64,000 bases of DNA from Fagopyrum homotropicum (taxonomy: Eukaryota; Streptophyta; Magnoliopsida; Caryophyllales; Polygonaceae), in assembly GCA_033239125.1 (NCBI GenBank), contig BSWB01000003.1, positions 28,783,001 to 28,847,000 of the forward strand. The letters are read 5' to 3'. The position numbers were made by a program, and so were the translations under genes. Each line of letters opens with the position of its first letter. Positions within the stretch are counted from its first letter, which is position 1. The notes under the pieces are model-generated. The model was not told the origin of the DNA. It saw only the letters and a program-made list of their open reading frames with translations, and did no database searches. This document shows, one piece after another, positions 22,334-33,169 of this stretch.

Positions 22334-22805
22334 TTGATTAAAAAAAATTTTAAAGAATATTTCGATTTTGTTTTTTTTTTTTTTTTGGCTTATGATATCT
22401 TTATGTTTGTTATATGATTTTACGGTATTAGAATTCGATATCTTTCAAATTTTAGATTATCCGATTTTTAAACTTTCCGGTTAAATCTGATTTATTTTTC
22501 GTTTATGTTATATTTCCATTTGTTTACCCAACTTATTTGTTTGTGTAAATTTTGAGGGAAATAAATCAATATGGGAGTGACATTGGGCATACTTAGGGTC
22601 ATATACTCTATCTATAAACCTAAAACGAAGTTGTGTCTTGTAGAATAATTGAATTAAATTCAACCATAATTAGAATCATATCATTAATGTTTCATAAATA
22701 TGTTTCACATATATATACTTGATAATGAAATTTTACTAATAAATATTAAATATATATACCCGTACTTTGCCGTGATAATAACATTTTATCAATATACTAA
22801 ATATA
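22334..22805. other. AT-rich spacer between two Helitrons
   Basis: No gene was recognised. The last ~25 bp (TTTATCAATATACTAAATAT and onward) match the junction sequence preceding Helitron 5' ends in the 12-14 kb array, so this short Helitron and the array probably share a source. Confidence 0.5.
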
Positions 22806-23212
22806 CATCTATATACTTTATTAAAAATACGAAATTAATGCTGACGTGACGCTCCTACGTTTTTTCTCGGATTAAATATTTTACTAAATCACAAATTAAG
22901 CCAATTAATCTTTTTTACTAATTGATTTCATATCAGATTATGGTATTTTTAAATTATATGATTATGTTTTTTTTATTTAAATTATTATTTATTAAATAAT
23001 AAATTAGATTTTTAAAAAAATATTATGATAAAACTAATCAATGATCAACACATGGGCTACGTGATCTCATTTACTTTGTAACACTTGACGCGTTATTTAT
23101 ACGAGCTCGTAACATATAACTAATAAAGTTAACAACATATAATATAGTAAAAAATGTAATATGGTAAGCTATTTTATTAACAAACCCGCACAAGGTGCGG
23201 GGTATAAACTAG
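22806..23212 (+). mobile_element. Short non-autonomous Helitron (407 bp)
   Basis: Begins TCTATATACTTTATTAAAAA, with TGACGTGACGCTCC downstream. It ends with the hairpin CCCGCACAAGGTGCGGG (23185-23201) and CTAG at 23209-23212, followed by T. It is nearly the same as the unit at 14535-14951. Confidence 0.85.
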
Positions 23213-23455
23213 TTCCTATGATATTTAAAAGTTTGTGGATTTTAAAAGAATCTATTATTTCATTGATTTTGTAGGATTCTTCGTTACTTTTATACATACC
23301 TAAACTCCATATAAATATTCCCCCAACATATAAGATTTCCACAAAATCTGTATTGACTCTATATAGAATTAAAATATCCCACAAAATTTGCAAATCCTAT
23401 AATTATTAGGAATCAGTCAAAATCTTTAAAAGTCTGGATTGAATACACCCCTATA
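23213..23455 (-). mobile_element. Probable truncated MITE
   Basis: The right end on the minus strand reads AGGGGTGTATTCAATCCAGA, then CTTTTAAAGATTTTGAC, a terminal motif common in Brassicaceae MITEs. The interior has partial self-complementarity (CTTTTAAAGATT-like and AAAAGAATCTATT stretches), but no matching left end is seen, possibly lost at the adjoining Helitron. Superfamily unassigned. Confidence 0.35.
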
Positions 23456-24198
23456 TTATATAAGAAATTGGATTTTGAATGATAATGTGTTTGTGTGGAT
23501 GTTTAATTTGAACTAGTTTATTGACATTTTTATACGAGATTTTAAACATAAACTTATTTCAAATCGTTCATACAAACACAACCATAACCATAAAACGTTG
23601 TTGTTTAGGGTTGATTTGGTACGTGAGTTATATTTTTCATTTTTTACAAAATTATTAGATTTTTGAAAGAACATTTTTTATTTTATTTTTGAATTGTCTG
23701 CTGACATATAACTTTCTTATTATTCCAGTATAGAATATTTTAAAGTTTTTAATTAGTAATTATAAACAACCCAAAAAAAACTATGCCAAAATTGACAAAT
23801 TTTATCAAACATACTATTAACTTTTTTTTAAAACTTTTTACAACCAAAAAAAATATATGTATCTTCATTAATTCGACCAAAAAAAATCTATATATATCTT
23901 CAAAATGAGCTTGGTGCAGTGGCGCTTACTGTTACACAAACATATATACTCCATATTCTCTAATATATAGCTATATAGATCGATCTATATGTAGGATTGT
24001 AGGGGAATCGAACGTTTCTTTAATGCTTCATCCAATTCGTCTAAGAGAGTAATCAAAGTCTCATGTCGACTTTTGTTGCTGAAAATCAAAAGAAAGAATT
24101 GGGTGAAAAGTACCCTTTTATATTTCCATTAAGTAAGAAGACCCCTTTTGTAGTACTACGTTCAAATAAAAACTTAATAACTCTTTAATAAATAATTA
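23456..24198. other. AT-rich intergenic DNA
   Basis: I see no gene or element boundary. There is a short self-complementary AT block near 23966-23990 (AGCTATATAGATCGATCTAT). Confidence 0.5.
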
Positions 24199-24432
24199 TT
24201 AGGGTTTAGAATTTTAGGTTTAGGGTCTTAGGGTTTAGAGTTAAGGTTTGACGAGTTTAGATTTAGGGTTTTAAGGTTTTAGGATTTATTATTCATGGTT
24301 TAATTTAGGGTTTAGGGTTAGTTTTAGGGTTTTTAAATTTTGAATTTTGGGTTTTAGAGTCCTAGGGTTTATTATTTAGTGTTTAGGCCCTTTAGAGTTT
24401 AGAATTTAGGGTTTTGGGTTTAGAATTTATTT
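24199..24432 (+). repeat. Degenerate interstitial telomere-like repeats
   Basis: Roughly 25 variants of the plant telomere unit TTTAGGG (TTAGGGTTTAG, TTTTAGGGTTT and similar), interspersed with AT insertions. The decay suggests an old interstitial block, not an active telomere. Confidence 0.8.
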
Positions 24433-24441
24433 TTCATAACT

Positions 24442-24720
24442 TAAACTAAATTTTGGCGAAAGAATCACTCAATTTGGATAAGAGGATCGAGAGATATCAA
24501 TCTCAAAGTTCAGCCTAATCTGAGACAGTGCCAGAAAACGTGTTTAATCGACCTTATCTTCTAAAAAACGTATCTCTTAGCTCGTTAATCCAAATCAGGC
24601 CCATGACCCACGGTTACAAAGCTAAGATCCTAAATTAAATTTTTGCGAAAGAAACACTCTATTTGGATAAGCTTTTGGTGAGATATGAGGGTTTAAAGTT
24701 CAGCCTAATCTGAAATTCTA
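24442..24720 (+). repeat. Two-copy tandem repeat, ~189-bp period
   Basis: AAATTTTGGCGAAAGAATCA through GTTCAGCCTAATCTGA (24447-24522) recurs as AAATTTTTGCGAAAGAAACA through GTTCAGCCTAATCTGA (24637-24712). Function unknown. Confidence 0.75.
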
Positions 24721-24736
24721 TCTTTAAGATAAAACC

Positions 24737-24804
24737 AAATTCAGAACACACCCGTGACCCTGACGCTTTTTCTGTATACCTTTTCTTTTGTCTGATCTGT
24801 TACA
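24737..24804 (+). repeat. 67-bp tandem repeat, unit 1 (left of copia)
   Basis: AAATTCAGAACACACCCGTG through CTGATCTGTTAC. The same unit follows on the right of the copia element at 31464-31530, and a partial third copy is at 31531-31552. The copia element inserted within this pre-existing tandem repeat. Confidence 0.85.
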
Positions 24805-24809
24805 AATTC

Positions 24810-25807
24810 TGTGAATGTAAATCTAACAATCTATATTCCTTAGTCGTAGAATCGACCAAAGATACACAAACATAAGCACACAAGCAATTTGTTGACGCAG
24901 TTCGGTAGTATATAAAATACTCCTACTCTGCGAGACCTCAAGAGGGGAGATCCGATCCCAGGTTTCACTAGGTTTCCAAGAACACAGATTACAAACACTG
25001 GACAAGAGATATACTAGCACCTTTCTATAGAACTAGCAAAGAAAACAACAAAGACAGAACTCAGGAGATACAAAGAAGCAATAGTGAAGAAAAGCCCCCT
25101 CAAAGGCACCTTGACGAAGATCTGAGTTCGATCTTCGTCTACACTGCAAGCCAACGAAGCAGATGCGAGAGATAACATATCTCTCTTATTCTTCTCCGGA
25201 TCCTTCTCACTTCAGAGCGAGATTTGGAAGATCCGACCTTCTTCTTCCCTTTTCCTCTCTTTTTCGCTCTCTCTTTTCCTCTGTGACGAGCACTCAAGCT
25301 CTCAGATCTAGGGTTTGGGAAGCTGCTTCTGAAGCTTAAGTACCAAAGCTCATCAAGGTCAAACGCTTCGTTTTGCATCAAAAAACCCTTAAGCAAGCTG
25401 GTGAGCCGAACCAATCTGCCGGCCTACAACTCACAAGCAGGTCCTTTCAATCATGGATCAAGGAGATGGGCCAGCTTCATTTTTGGGCCGGCAAGTCCAA
25501 GTCTTCAATTCAGCCGGACAATTAAACCAACACACATAATACACATTACATACACATTACAACATTTGTACCTCCTAATATCATATAATAGCCTACACAT
25601 GTATAAGAACATTGTCACCATATATATCACCAAGCTACATCACTTAATCTAAGTGGCAACATTGGATCAAGATAGGCATCAATGTCAAATACATAGCAAG
25701 CTTATCATATGAGTCTTATAACTCTCTACTTAGACTATAGTATAAGGTGCTAGTTTATATCTAAGTCCTAATGCTATACAAGGTTACAAGAATCAATTAA
25801 CATAACA
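24810..25807 (-). repeat. 3' LTR of copia element
   Basis: Identical to the partner LTR except one base. Starts TGTGAATGTAAATC and ends TTAACATAACA. Bordered inside by the purine-rich tract. Confidence 0.95.
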
Positions 25808-25820
25808 AATGCCCTCCTGA
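25808..25820 (-). other. Copia polypurine tract
   Basis: Minus strand reads CAGGAGGGCATT immediately before the 3' LTR, the plus-strand priming site. Confidence 0.7.
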
Positions 25821-25912
25821 TTCTTGTATCATGTCAATATGGTTCTGTTCCCCAATAGTGTGCCTTAGATCATCCTTCCTGTCCGTCATCAGTCTAGGAC
25901 CTACACAATCAC

Positions 25913-28900
25913 TCAAGGAGCATCAAAGATCTGTAGAAAATTTCTACAGAAGACAAACTTATCAGCAGTTACAATTTTTGTCCCAAAGTCAGCAGGATTC
26001 AAATCACCCTTAATTTTCTTAACTAAGAAGTGTTTCTTTTTAACCCTATCTCGAATGAAATGATTTCTAACATCAATATGTTTAGATCTTTCATGATAAA
26101 CAGGATCTTTACACAAATACAAGGCACTTTGACTATCCATATGAATTACTGGAATGCATGGTTTATGAGATATTTCACTAACTAAACCCTTAAGCCAGAT
26201 AGCTTCTTTAGAAGCTTCAACAGCAGCAATATATTCAGCTTCAGTAGAAGATAAAGCAACCACAGATTGTTGTTGAGATTTCCATGAAACACAATTACCA
26301 GTCCAAGTGTAAAAATATGCAGTAGTAGATTTTCTATTATCCTTATTGCTAGCATAATCAGAATCTACATAACCAAACACTTCACCAATATTATCATGCT
26401 CAGAAAACATCAAACACAAGTCTTTAGTTCCACTTATGTATCTAAGAATATATTTCATAGCAGTCCAATGCAATTCACCAGGATTAGACATGTATCTACT
26501 CAACACACTTATGCCAAAAGCAAGATCAGGTCTAGTGCATAACATAGCATACATGATAGAACCAACAGCCACATCATAGGGAATTTTAGCCATTTTTTCA
26601 ATTTCTGCTTGATTACTAGGACAGTGTTGCTTAGTTAAATCCAGGTGCCCTCCTAAGGGTATAGAAGTAGATTTAGAATTTTTCATATTGAATTTTTCTA
26701 AAACCTTTTCAATATAGTCAACTTGAGACAACCACATCTTTTTATGTTTTCTATCCCTTATGATTTTAACACCTAAAATTTTCTGTGCAGGACCCATATC
26801 TTTCATGTCAAAGTTTAACTTTAAATCTCTTTTTGTACCAGCTATTAATACAGCAGATTTACTAATAAGCAGAATGTCATCAACATATAATAGTACAAAC
26901 AAGGGATTCATGGAAGATATGCCTTTAAAATACAAACAGTAATCATAATTGCTTCTTAAAAACCCTAAGTTTTTCATGCATTCATCAAACTTAAGATTCC
27001 ACTGTCTAGGTGACTGTTTTAAGCCATAGATAGATTTTTTAAGTAAGCAAACATGATCAGGTTTAGATTTATCTACAAAACCCTCAAGTTGTTTCATATA
27101 GATAGTTTCATCCAAGGTACCATGTAAAAAGGCAGTTTTTACATCCATTTGTTCTATATTCCAATCATGCACAGTAGCAAAAGCAAGCAACAGTCTCAAT
27201 GTTTTATATTTGACAACAGGAGCAAATATATCAGTGTAATCAATTCCCTCTCTTTGGGTAAAACCCTTAGCAACTAACCTAGCCTTGTATCTAGGTGGTT
27301 CACTTAGTTTAGTAGCTTCTTTTAGTTTATAAATCCATTTACAGGGCACAATTTTTGCATTTTCAGGTTTAGCTATTAACACCCAAGTTTTGTTAACAAT
27401 CATGGAATCTATTTCATCTTGCATGGCTAGTTTCCAATTTTTAGATTGAGAACAGTTTATAGCTTGCCTATATGTGTCAGGAGTATATGGATTATCAACA
27501 ACATCACCAGTCAAGAAAGCATACTCAACCATATTAAAATCATGTGTAAACAGAACATATTCAGAATCATTATATCTCCTATTAGGTATTCTAACCCTAG
27601 GATTTCTATCTCTTGTTAATTGATAGTTATTATCATCATTGTCATGCAAGTAATCATGTTGATCATGCATAGAATCACCAATGTCATGCAGTGAATCATT
27701 ATTATTATCATGCAATGCAACATCAGAGAGATATGAAGGAGAAGTAGAGATATCACCTATATTTTCTACCCCCCTTGATTCTGACCTATGGTTCTCACTG
27801 CCTACAGCAGTGTTTTCATCAACATTTTCATCATTGTTAGGAAGATTATCAACATCATAGTTCTCTTCACTAGTACTAGGTGTTTGATAATATCCTATGT
27901 CAAACTCTTCATCTATGAATTGATCTTCCCTATTATGGTCATTTGTGTAGAATTGAGAACTTCTAGTTAACTCAGTATCAGTTTCAGTGTTCCTGTTATT
28001 ATCCACAGTGTTATTATCTCTAATTTTAAAATAGAATTCTTTTTCATTAAAGGTCACATTTCTAGATGTTATTACTTTATATCCATGTGATTGTATGAGT
28101 AACAATTTATAGCCTTTAACACCTTCAGGATAGCCTAGCATTACACACTTTTGTGCTCTTGGGTGCAACTTTCCTTGTGTTATATGGGAATATGCAGTAC
28201 ACCCAAAGGGCCTTAAGTGGGTAATATTAGGTTTCCTTCCAGTCCACAATTCATATGGTGTCCTAAAATCTATTACAGATGAGGGAGACCTATTAATGAG
28301 GTAAGCTGCTGTAGTAACAGCTTCACCCCATAGACTATGTTTCATACCAGCACTTATTAACATACATCTAGCCTTTTCTAAGAGAGTTCTATTCATCCTT
28401 TCAGCTGTACCATTTTGTTGAGGAGTGTAAGGGACTGTTAGATGTCTTTTAATGCCATTTGTTTTACAAAATTCATTAAAGCTAGCATTACAGAACTCTA
28501 GGCCATTATCAGTTTTAAGGCATTTAACTTTTAAATCTGTTTCATTTTCAACAGCTATTTTCCAGTTTTTAAAGCTTTCAAAAGCTTCATCTTTAGTTCT
28601 CAACAAATATATCCAAACTTTTCTAGAATAATGGTCAATGAAAGAAATAAAATATTTCTTTCCACCTACAGTTTCTACATGAGAAGGACCCCATAAGTCT
28701 GAATGTATGTATTCTAGAGGTTTATTGGCTTTATATAAAGATTTGTTGAAACTATTTTTATTTGCTTTACCAAACACACAGTTTTCACAAAAACTAAGGT
28801 TTGTTAGTTTATTTGTTAAGATACCTTGTTTATGTAACTGATTTAGTCCATTATTTCCTATATGACCTAATCTGCTATGCCATAGAGTTGTTTGTTCTAG

Positions 28901-30190
28901 GTTGTTTTTATTAATATCAGTAGTGGAGAGATTTAATTCAGGTGATTGTTCTACAAAGTACAGACCACCCTTTTTAAAACTCCTAATAAGAGTAAGACCA
29001 TTCTTGACAACTTCTCTTATACCATTACTAGTATTTATAGTACACCCTAAGTCGTCAAACATAGACTCAGATAGCAAGTTTCTCCTAAGGCCAGGAACCC
29101 ATCTAACATTTTGAATAACCCTAATCTTTCCATCATACATGCACATAGGTATGTTCCCTATCCCTTTTATTTTTAAAGCAGTATTATCCCCTAACATGAC
29201 ATCACCAACATTAAAAATTTCTAAAGAACAAAACAAAGTTCTATCAGGGCAAGCATGCATGGTACATCCAGAATCTAATATCCACTCATCAGATTTGCAT
29301 TTAAAAGGAATAGTACACATCAACAGTTCACTAGAGTACTGAGCATGGAGATCTTCAAATAAAGAAACATTATTTTCAGTATTTTCTTTATTAGATTCAT
29401 CCTTCTTTTTCTTTCTACAGTCATTAATAAAGTGACCAAGTTTTTGACAGTAAAAACAGTTTTTATTTTTCTTGTCATTTTCACTACTAGGGCTCTTATC
29501 ATAGGGATCATCTTTCTTATCCTTTTTATTTGACTTATAATTCTTTTTAGATTTTCCTTTAGTAACTAAAACTTCAGACTTAACTTCAGATTTCTTATCA
29601 CTGGGTTTAGTCTTAAAAATTTTCATAGATTCATTCTTATCAACAATGGATTCAATTATTTTTGTTTTAGTTAAAGTTTCAGTACTGTACTGTATAACAT
29701 CTCTAAAGGTGTCAAATTGTGAAGGCAAAGATCCTAGTAAGATAACAGCTAGGTGAGTATCTTTAATAGTGTCATCACATCTTTCTAAGTCCATTTCCAT
29801 TTTCAGAAATCTATCTAGGTTATCATTTAAGGTCACATTCACATCCATCTTAAATGTAAACAACCTATGTAAAGTAGATATCCTAGAGGGCAAAGATTTT
29901 TTATTATACTGCTTATCTAAGGTATCCCATAAAATTTTAGCAGATGAGATACTTACAAACTGACGAGCCACGTCGTCAGTCAGTCTTATCATTATTTCAG
30001 CATGAGCCTGCTCATCCATTTCCATTTTCCTGGCTGCAGAAGTTTCTGCCAGATAATCCCCAGTGATGGCCCTCCAGCACTTTTCTTTGGTCAGGATTGC
30101 CTTCATTTTGACCTGCCACATGATGAAGTCAGAGACTCCATCATATGGCTTGAGTCTGATGCTAGCTTCTGTCATGTTTATTACCTGCAA
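25913..30190 (-). CDS. Ty1/copia gag-pol polyprotein (1425 aa, intact)
   Basis: A single frame encodes all copia functions for reverse transcription and integration. Visible in order: gag region (1-240) with a zinc knuckle CFYCQKLGHFINDC (245-258); aspartic protease DSG at 306-308 (WILDSGCTMHACPD); the integrase zinc-binding HHCC region from about 438 to 471 (LWHSRLGHI, CENC); integrase core with D498, D561 and E597 (IHSDLWGP, LKTDNGLEF, NGTAERMNR); reverse transcriptase with KARLVAKGFTQ (about 970), MDVKTAFLHG and the catalytic YVDD at 1102-1105; and an RNase H domain near the C-terminus (GYVDSDYA, SSTEAEY, KHIDVRNHF). All catalytic residues are present. A linker at about 826-855 has LHD/MHD-type repeats. 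The length is normal for copia. The sublineage was not determined; Tork-like is possible. Confidence 0.97.
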   Translation of the reverse strand: MQVINMTEASIRLKPYDGVSDFIMWQVKMKAILTKEKCWRAITGDYLAETSAARKMEMDEQAHAEIMIRLTDDVARQFVSISSAKILWDTLDKQYNKKSLPSRISTLHRLFTFKMDVNVTLNDNLDRFLKMEMDLERCDDTIKDTHLAVILLGSLPSQFDTFRDVIQYSTETLTKTKIIESIVDKNESMKIFKTKPSDKKSEVKSEVLVTKGKSKKNYKSNKKDKKDDPYDKSPSSENDKKNKNCFYCQKLGHFINDCRKKKKDESNKENTENNVSLFEDLHAQYSSELLMCTIPFKCKSDEWILDSGCTMHACPDRTLFCSLEIFNVGDVMLGDNTALKIKGIGNIPMCMYDGKIRVIQNVRWVPGLRRNLLSESMFDDLGCTINTSNGIREVVKNGLTLIRSFKKGGLYFVEQSPELNLSTTDINKNNLEQTTLWHSRLGHIGNNGLNQLHKQGILTNKLTNLSFCENCVFGKANKNSFNKSLYKANKPLEYIHSDLWGPSHVETVGGKKYFISFIDHYSRKVWIYLLRTKDEAFESFKNWKIAVENETDLKVKCLKTDNGLEFCNASFNEFCKTNGIKRHLTVPYTPQQNGTAERMNRTLLEKARCMLISAGMKHSLWGEAVTTAAYLINRSPSSVIDFRTPYELWTGRKPNITHLRPFGCTAYSHITQGKLHPRAQKCVMLGYPEGVKGYKLLLIQSHGYKVITSRNVTFNEKEFYFKIRDNNTVDNNRNTETDTELTRSSQFYTNDHNREDQFIDEEFDIGYYQTPSTSEENYDVDNLPNNDENVDENTAVGSENHRSESRGVENIGDISTSPSYLSDVALHDNNNDSLHDIGDSMHDQHDYLHDNDDNNYQLTRDRNPRVRIPNRRYNDSEYVLFTHDFNMVEYAFLTGDVVDNPYTPDTYRQAINCSQSKNWKLAMQDEIDSMIVNKTWVLIAKPENAKIVPCKWIYKLKEATKLSEPPRYKARLVAKGFTQREGIDYTDIFAPVVKYKTLRLLLAFATVHDWNIEQMDVKTAFLHGTLDETIYMKQLEGFVDKSKPDHVCLLKKSIYGLKQSPRQWNLKFDECMKNLGFLRSNYDYCLYFKGISSMNPLFVLLYVDDILLISKSAVLIAGTKRDLKLNFDMKDMGPAQKILGVKIIRDRKHKKMWLSQVDYIEKVLEKFNMKNSKSTSIPLGGHLDLTKQHCPSNQAEIEKMAKIPYDVAVGSIMYAMLCTRPDLAFGISVLSRYMSNPGELHWTAMKYILRYISGTKDLCLMFSEHDNIGEVFGYVDSDYASNKDNRKSTTAYFYTWTGNCVSWKSQQQSVVALSSTEAEYIAAVEASKEAIWLKGLVSEISHKPCIPVIHMDSQSALYLCKDPVYHERSKHIDVRNHFIRDRVKKKHFLVKKIKGDLNPADFGTKIVTADKFVFCRNFLQIFDAP

Positions 30191-30451
30191 ACAAGAATCA
30201 AAAGGTTAGCAAGCAGACAAGAAAAGTAATTGCAGATGGGAGGTGAGATAAGAGAGTAAAGATAAACACAGTAATAAGAACAGTCAAGATGAACACTATT
30301 AGAACTAATCAGATTAAGTCCAACCACACAAGGCAGAACAATAAGCGGAAGCAAAAACAGAAAGCAAGATATACACAGATATCATGGAAAGCAACGAAAA
30401 AACCCCAAAAATTAGGGTTTCTGACAGATTCGAAAGACAAAGACACAGAAT

Positions 30452-30463
30452 GCTCTGATACCA
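30452..30463 (-). other. Copia primer-binding site
   Basis: Minus strand TGGTATCAGAGC, complementary to initiator Met tRNA, three bases inside the 5' LTR. Confidence 0.9.
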
Positions 30464-30466
30464 CTT

Positions 30467-31464
30467 TGTGAATGTAAATCTAACAATCTATATTCCTTAG
30501 TCGTAGAATCGACCAAAGATACACAAACATAAGCACACAAGCAATTTGTTGACGCAGTTCGGTAGTATATAAAATACTCCTACTCTGCGAGACCTCAAGA
30601 GGGGAGATCCGATCCCAGGTTTCACTAGGTTTCCAAGAACACAGATTACAAACACTGGACAAGAGATATACTAGCACCTTTCTATAGAACTAGCAAAGAA
30701 AACAACAAAGACAGAACTCAGGAGATACAAAGAAGCAATAGTGAAGAAAAGCCCCCTCAAAGGCACCTTGACGAAGATCTGAGTTCGATCTTCGTCTACA
30801 CTGCAAGCCAACGAAGCAGATGCGAGAGATAACAGATCTCTCTTATTCTTCTCCGGATCCTTCTCACTTCAGAGCGAGATTTGGAAGATCCGACCTTCTT
30901 CTTCCCTTTTCCTCTCTTTTTCGCTCTCTCTTTTCCTCTGTGACGAGCACTCAAGCTCTCAGATCTAGGGTTTGGGAAGCTGCTTCTGAAGCTTAAGTAC
31001 CAAAGCTCATCAAGGTCAAACGCTTCGTTTTGCATCAAAAAACCCTTAAGCAAGCTGGTGAGCCGAACCAATCTGCCGGCCTACAACTCACAAGCAGGTC
31101 CTTTCAATCATGGATCAAGGAGATGGGCCAGCTTCATTTTTGGGCCGGCAAGTCCAAGTCTTCAATTCAGCCGGACAATTAAACCAACACACATAATACA
31201 CATTACATACACATTACAACATTTGTACCTCCTAATATCATATAATAGCCTACACATGTATAAGAACATTGTCACCATATATATCACCAAGCTACATCAC
31301 TTAATCTAAGTGGCAACATTGGATCAAGATAGGCATCAATGTCAAATACATAGCAAGCTTATCATATGAGTCTTATAACTCTCTACTTAGACTATAGTAT
31401 AAGGTGCTAGTTTATATCTAAGTCCTAATGCTATACAAGGTTACAAGAATCAATTAACATAACA
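30467..31464 (-). repeat. 5' LTR of copia element
   Basis: Should contain the promoter driving the gag-pol frame toward lower coordinates. It is followed by the right copy of the AATTC target duplication. Confidence 0.95.
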
Positions 31465-31552
31465 AATTCAAAACACACCCGTGACCCTGACGTTTTTTCT
31501 GTATACCTTTTCTTTTGTCTGATCTGTTACAAATTCAAAACACACCCGTGAC
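31465..31552 (+). repeat. 67-bp tandem repeat, units 2 and partial 3 (right of copia)
   Basis: Continuation of the repeat interrupted by the copia element. AAATTCAAAACACACCCGTG occurs twice (from 31464 and 31531). Confidence 0.8.
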
Positions 31553-32548
31553 ATACAAATCCAAAATCTTACCCTTACACACATACATATTATATCAATC
31601 AAGTGAGAGCAATAGACAGAAGAAGAATCTTATAAGCTCGTCCAATCTGGTTTCCCGCCGGCGACACCTGCATCGGAGCAAATGGTGTCGGAGATCAAAG
31701 CTATTCCACTTCTCTCACTATCAGGTCCATTTTCTCTCCTTTACTTCGTAGAATCATACTAACACTACAAACTTAATTATATTATTTCTTATACGTAACA
31801 GAAATCCCAAAGCTCTTCCACCGATGGCCCAATATCCCCTTATACTAGAAGATTAAAATTCAATTCCGCAACAACTAGATTATTCAAAATTACAGGTAAC
31901 AACATCTTACTTTGCCTAATTCATTTATTTTATTATTATTTAATACCATATCGTTTTATAATAATTTCTTATCTTATCCCTTACGATCTGTCCGGGATCT
32001 TAATTTATCTAACAAAATATTGAAGATACCATCATAATTACAAAACAAGGGTATCATAAAATTGACGTTCGTTGGCTAGATTAGTAACGATAGTTAATTA
32101 CGGTCAATAAAATATTAATAATACTTGTTAGTTACATCAAATAGCCTAACGACCGTTAGCAAAAATAACAAATAACAATTGTGCTAACGAACGTTAACTT
32201 TGAACTAACGTTTGTGTCTTCTATGGGTTAAACACGACCGTTAGCACTAGCAAACATTTTAGGTTAAATAGGAACGTCACTAATAAGTTTGAACTAACGT
32301 TTGTGTTTACTATGGCAATGATCGTTCACTTGATTGAGTTATTACGGTACATTTATCGCTGAATTCGGTTTTCTCTCTAGGTTCAACCATTCGGTTTTCT
32401 CTAGCAAACAATTTAGTTTAAAAAGGAATGTCAATAATAATCGTAAGTTTGAACTAACGTTTGTGAACTCATTAGATTCTTCACGTAATAATCAAGACCT
32501 ATAATATTATTAGTTACCTATTAAATAATTGAATAACCTTTTGATACT
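31553..32548. other. Unassigned sequence; possible remnant of a gene 5' region, plus short repeats
   Basis: Positions 31560-31725 are less AT-rich and resemble a leader plus short first exon (ATG at 31682, MVSEIKAIPLLSLS, then a GT donor). A possible second exon ends near 31893 with GT, but I could not join them into an open frame, so I do not call a gene. Around 32190-32470 the phrase TTTGAACTAACGTTTGTG recurs three times with flanking similarity (AGCAAACA, AGGAACGTCA), an imperfect repeat. Confidence 0.4.
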
Positions 32549-32848
32549 ATGAACAATACAAGTGGAGAGGTATTACATGCTCATCAAGTCTACGAGAATC
32601 ACATGGAAGATAGAAAGGGTTTTCATTTCCACCGACTGATATGCAAAGATTCAAAGGTTGCATTCAATATCCTTCAACATGCGAACACTTTGGAAAGTCA
32701 AGCCTTTAAAGATGATGAAATTCTCAATGAAAAATTCCCATATCGGGTAATAATAAGAGAAGAGACTGACGAGAAGCCTAGTGTGGTTGGTTTTTTAAAC
32801 AACAGCTCGAAGGATTTACTAGGATTTCTTCATAATGACTGCAATTAA
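32549..32848 (+). CDS. Unrecognised 99-codon open frame, possibly an exon or gene remnant
   Basis: I do not recognise this product. The composition is protein-like rather than low-complexity (GFHFHRLICKDSKVAFNILQ; EKFPYRVIIREETDEKPSVV), and the frame runs 100 codons in an AT-rich context, which is unusual here. No signal peptide or membrane segment is evident. Flanks are AT-rich with no obvious regulatory signals. It could be an exon of a decayed gene, possibly the same locus as the pseudogene downstream, although it does not resemble GAUT proteins. Confidence 0.35.
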   Translation: MNNTSGEVLHAHQVYENHMEDRKGFHFHRLICKDSKVAFNILQHANTLESQAFKDDEILNEKFPYRVIIREETDEKPSVVGFLNNSSKDLLGFLHNDCN

Positions 32849-33169
32849 TGTGAGTTTCCTTATAAGAGTTAATTATCATCTTTATAATTGTTCATTCTTC
32901 CTTTTCGTACAACTACTTGCAAGAAAAAAGAGGGGCATACTTGATAGCTTAAACATAGGCAAGAAGTGCTGAGATTTTTTATAGCATTTAATATTTGTAC
33001 GGTTAGTCTTTTTGTTATGTTAATAGTGTTGTACATAACTGTTATTTGTAAATTGCATATTTTCTATCATTAAAATTCAAGTTATTGCTAATTGAGTACA
33101 TGATTATGCTTCAGCTAATTCTGTTATTGCCAATTCAGTACAACATATATGGTATGACCATTGACAGAG

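Larger units (their letters stand above)
24810..31464 (-). mobile_element. Intact young Ty1/copia LTR retrotransposon
   Basis: Two 998-bp LTRs (24810-25807 and 30467-31464), beginning TGTGAATG and ending TAACA, differ by a single substitution seen by eye (25188 region, ATATCT versus AGATCT). The target duplication AATTC is at 24805-24809 and 31465-31469. A Met-tRNA primer site, a purine tract and a single uninterrupted gag-pol frame are all present on the minus strand. This has everything expected of an autonomous, very recently inserted element. Confidence 0.97.

Noticed and set aside
31682..31900. Two-exon gene starting MVSEIKAIP
   Set aside because: Splicing the plausible donor to the plausible acceptor gives a stop in frame; no homology recognised.
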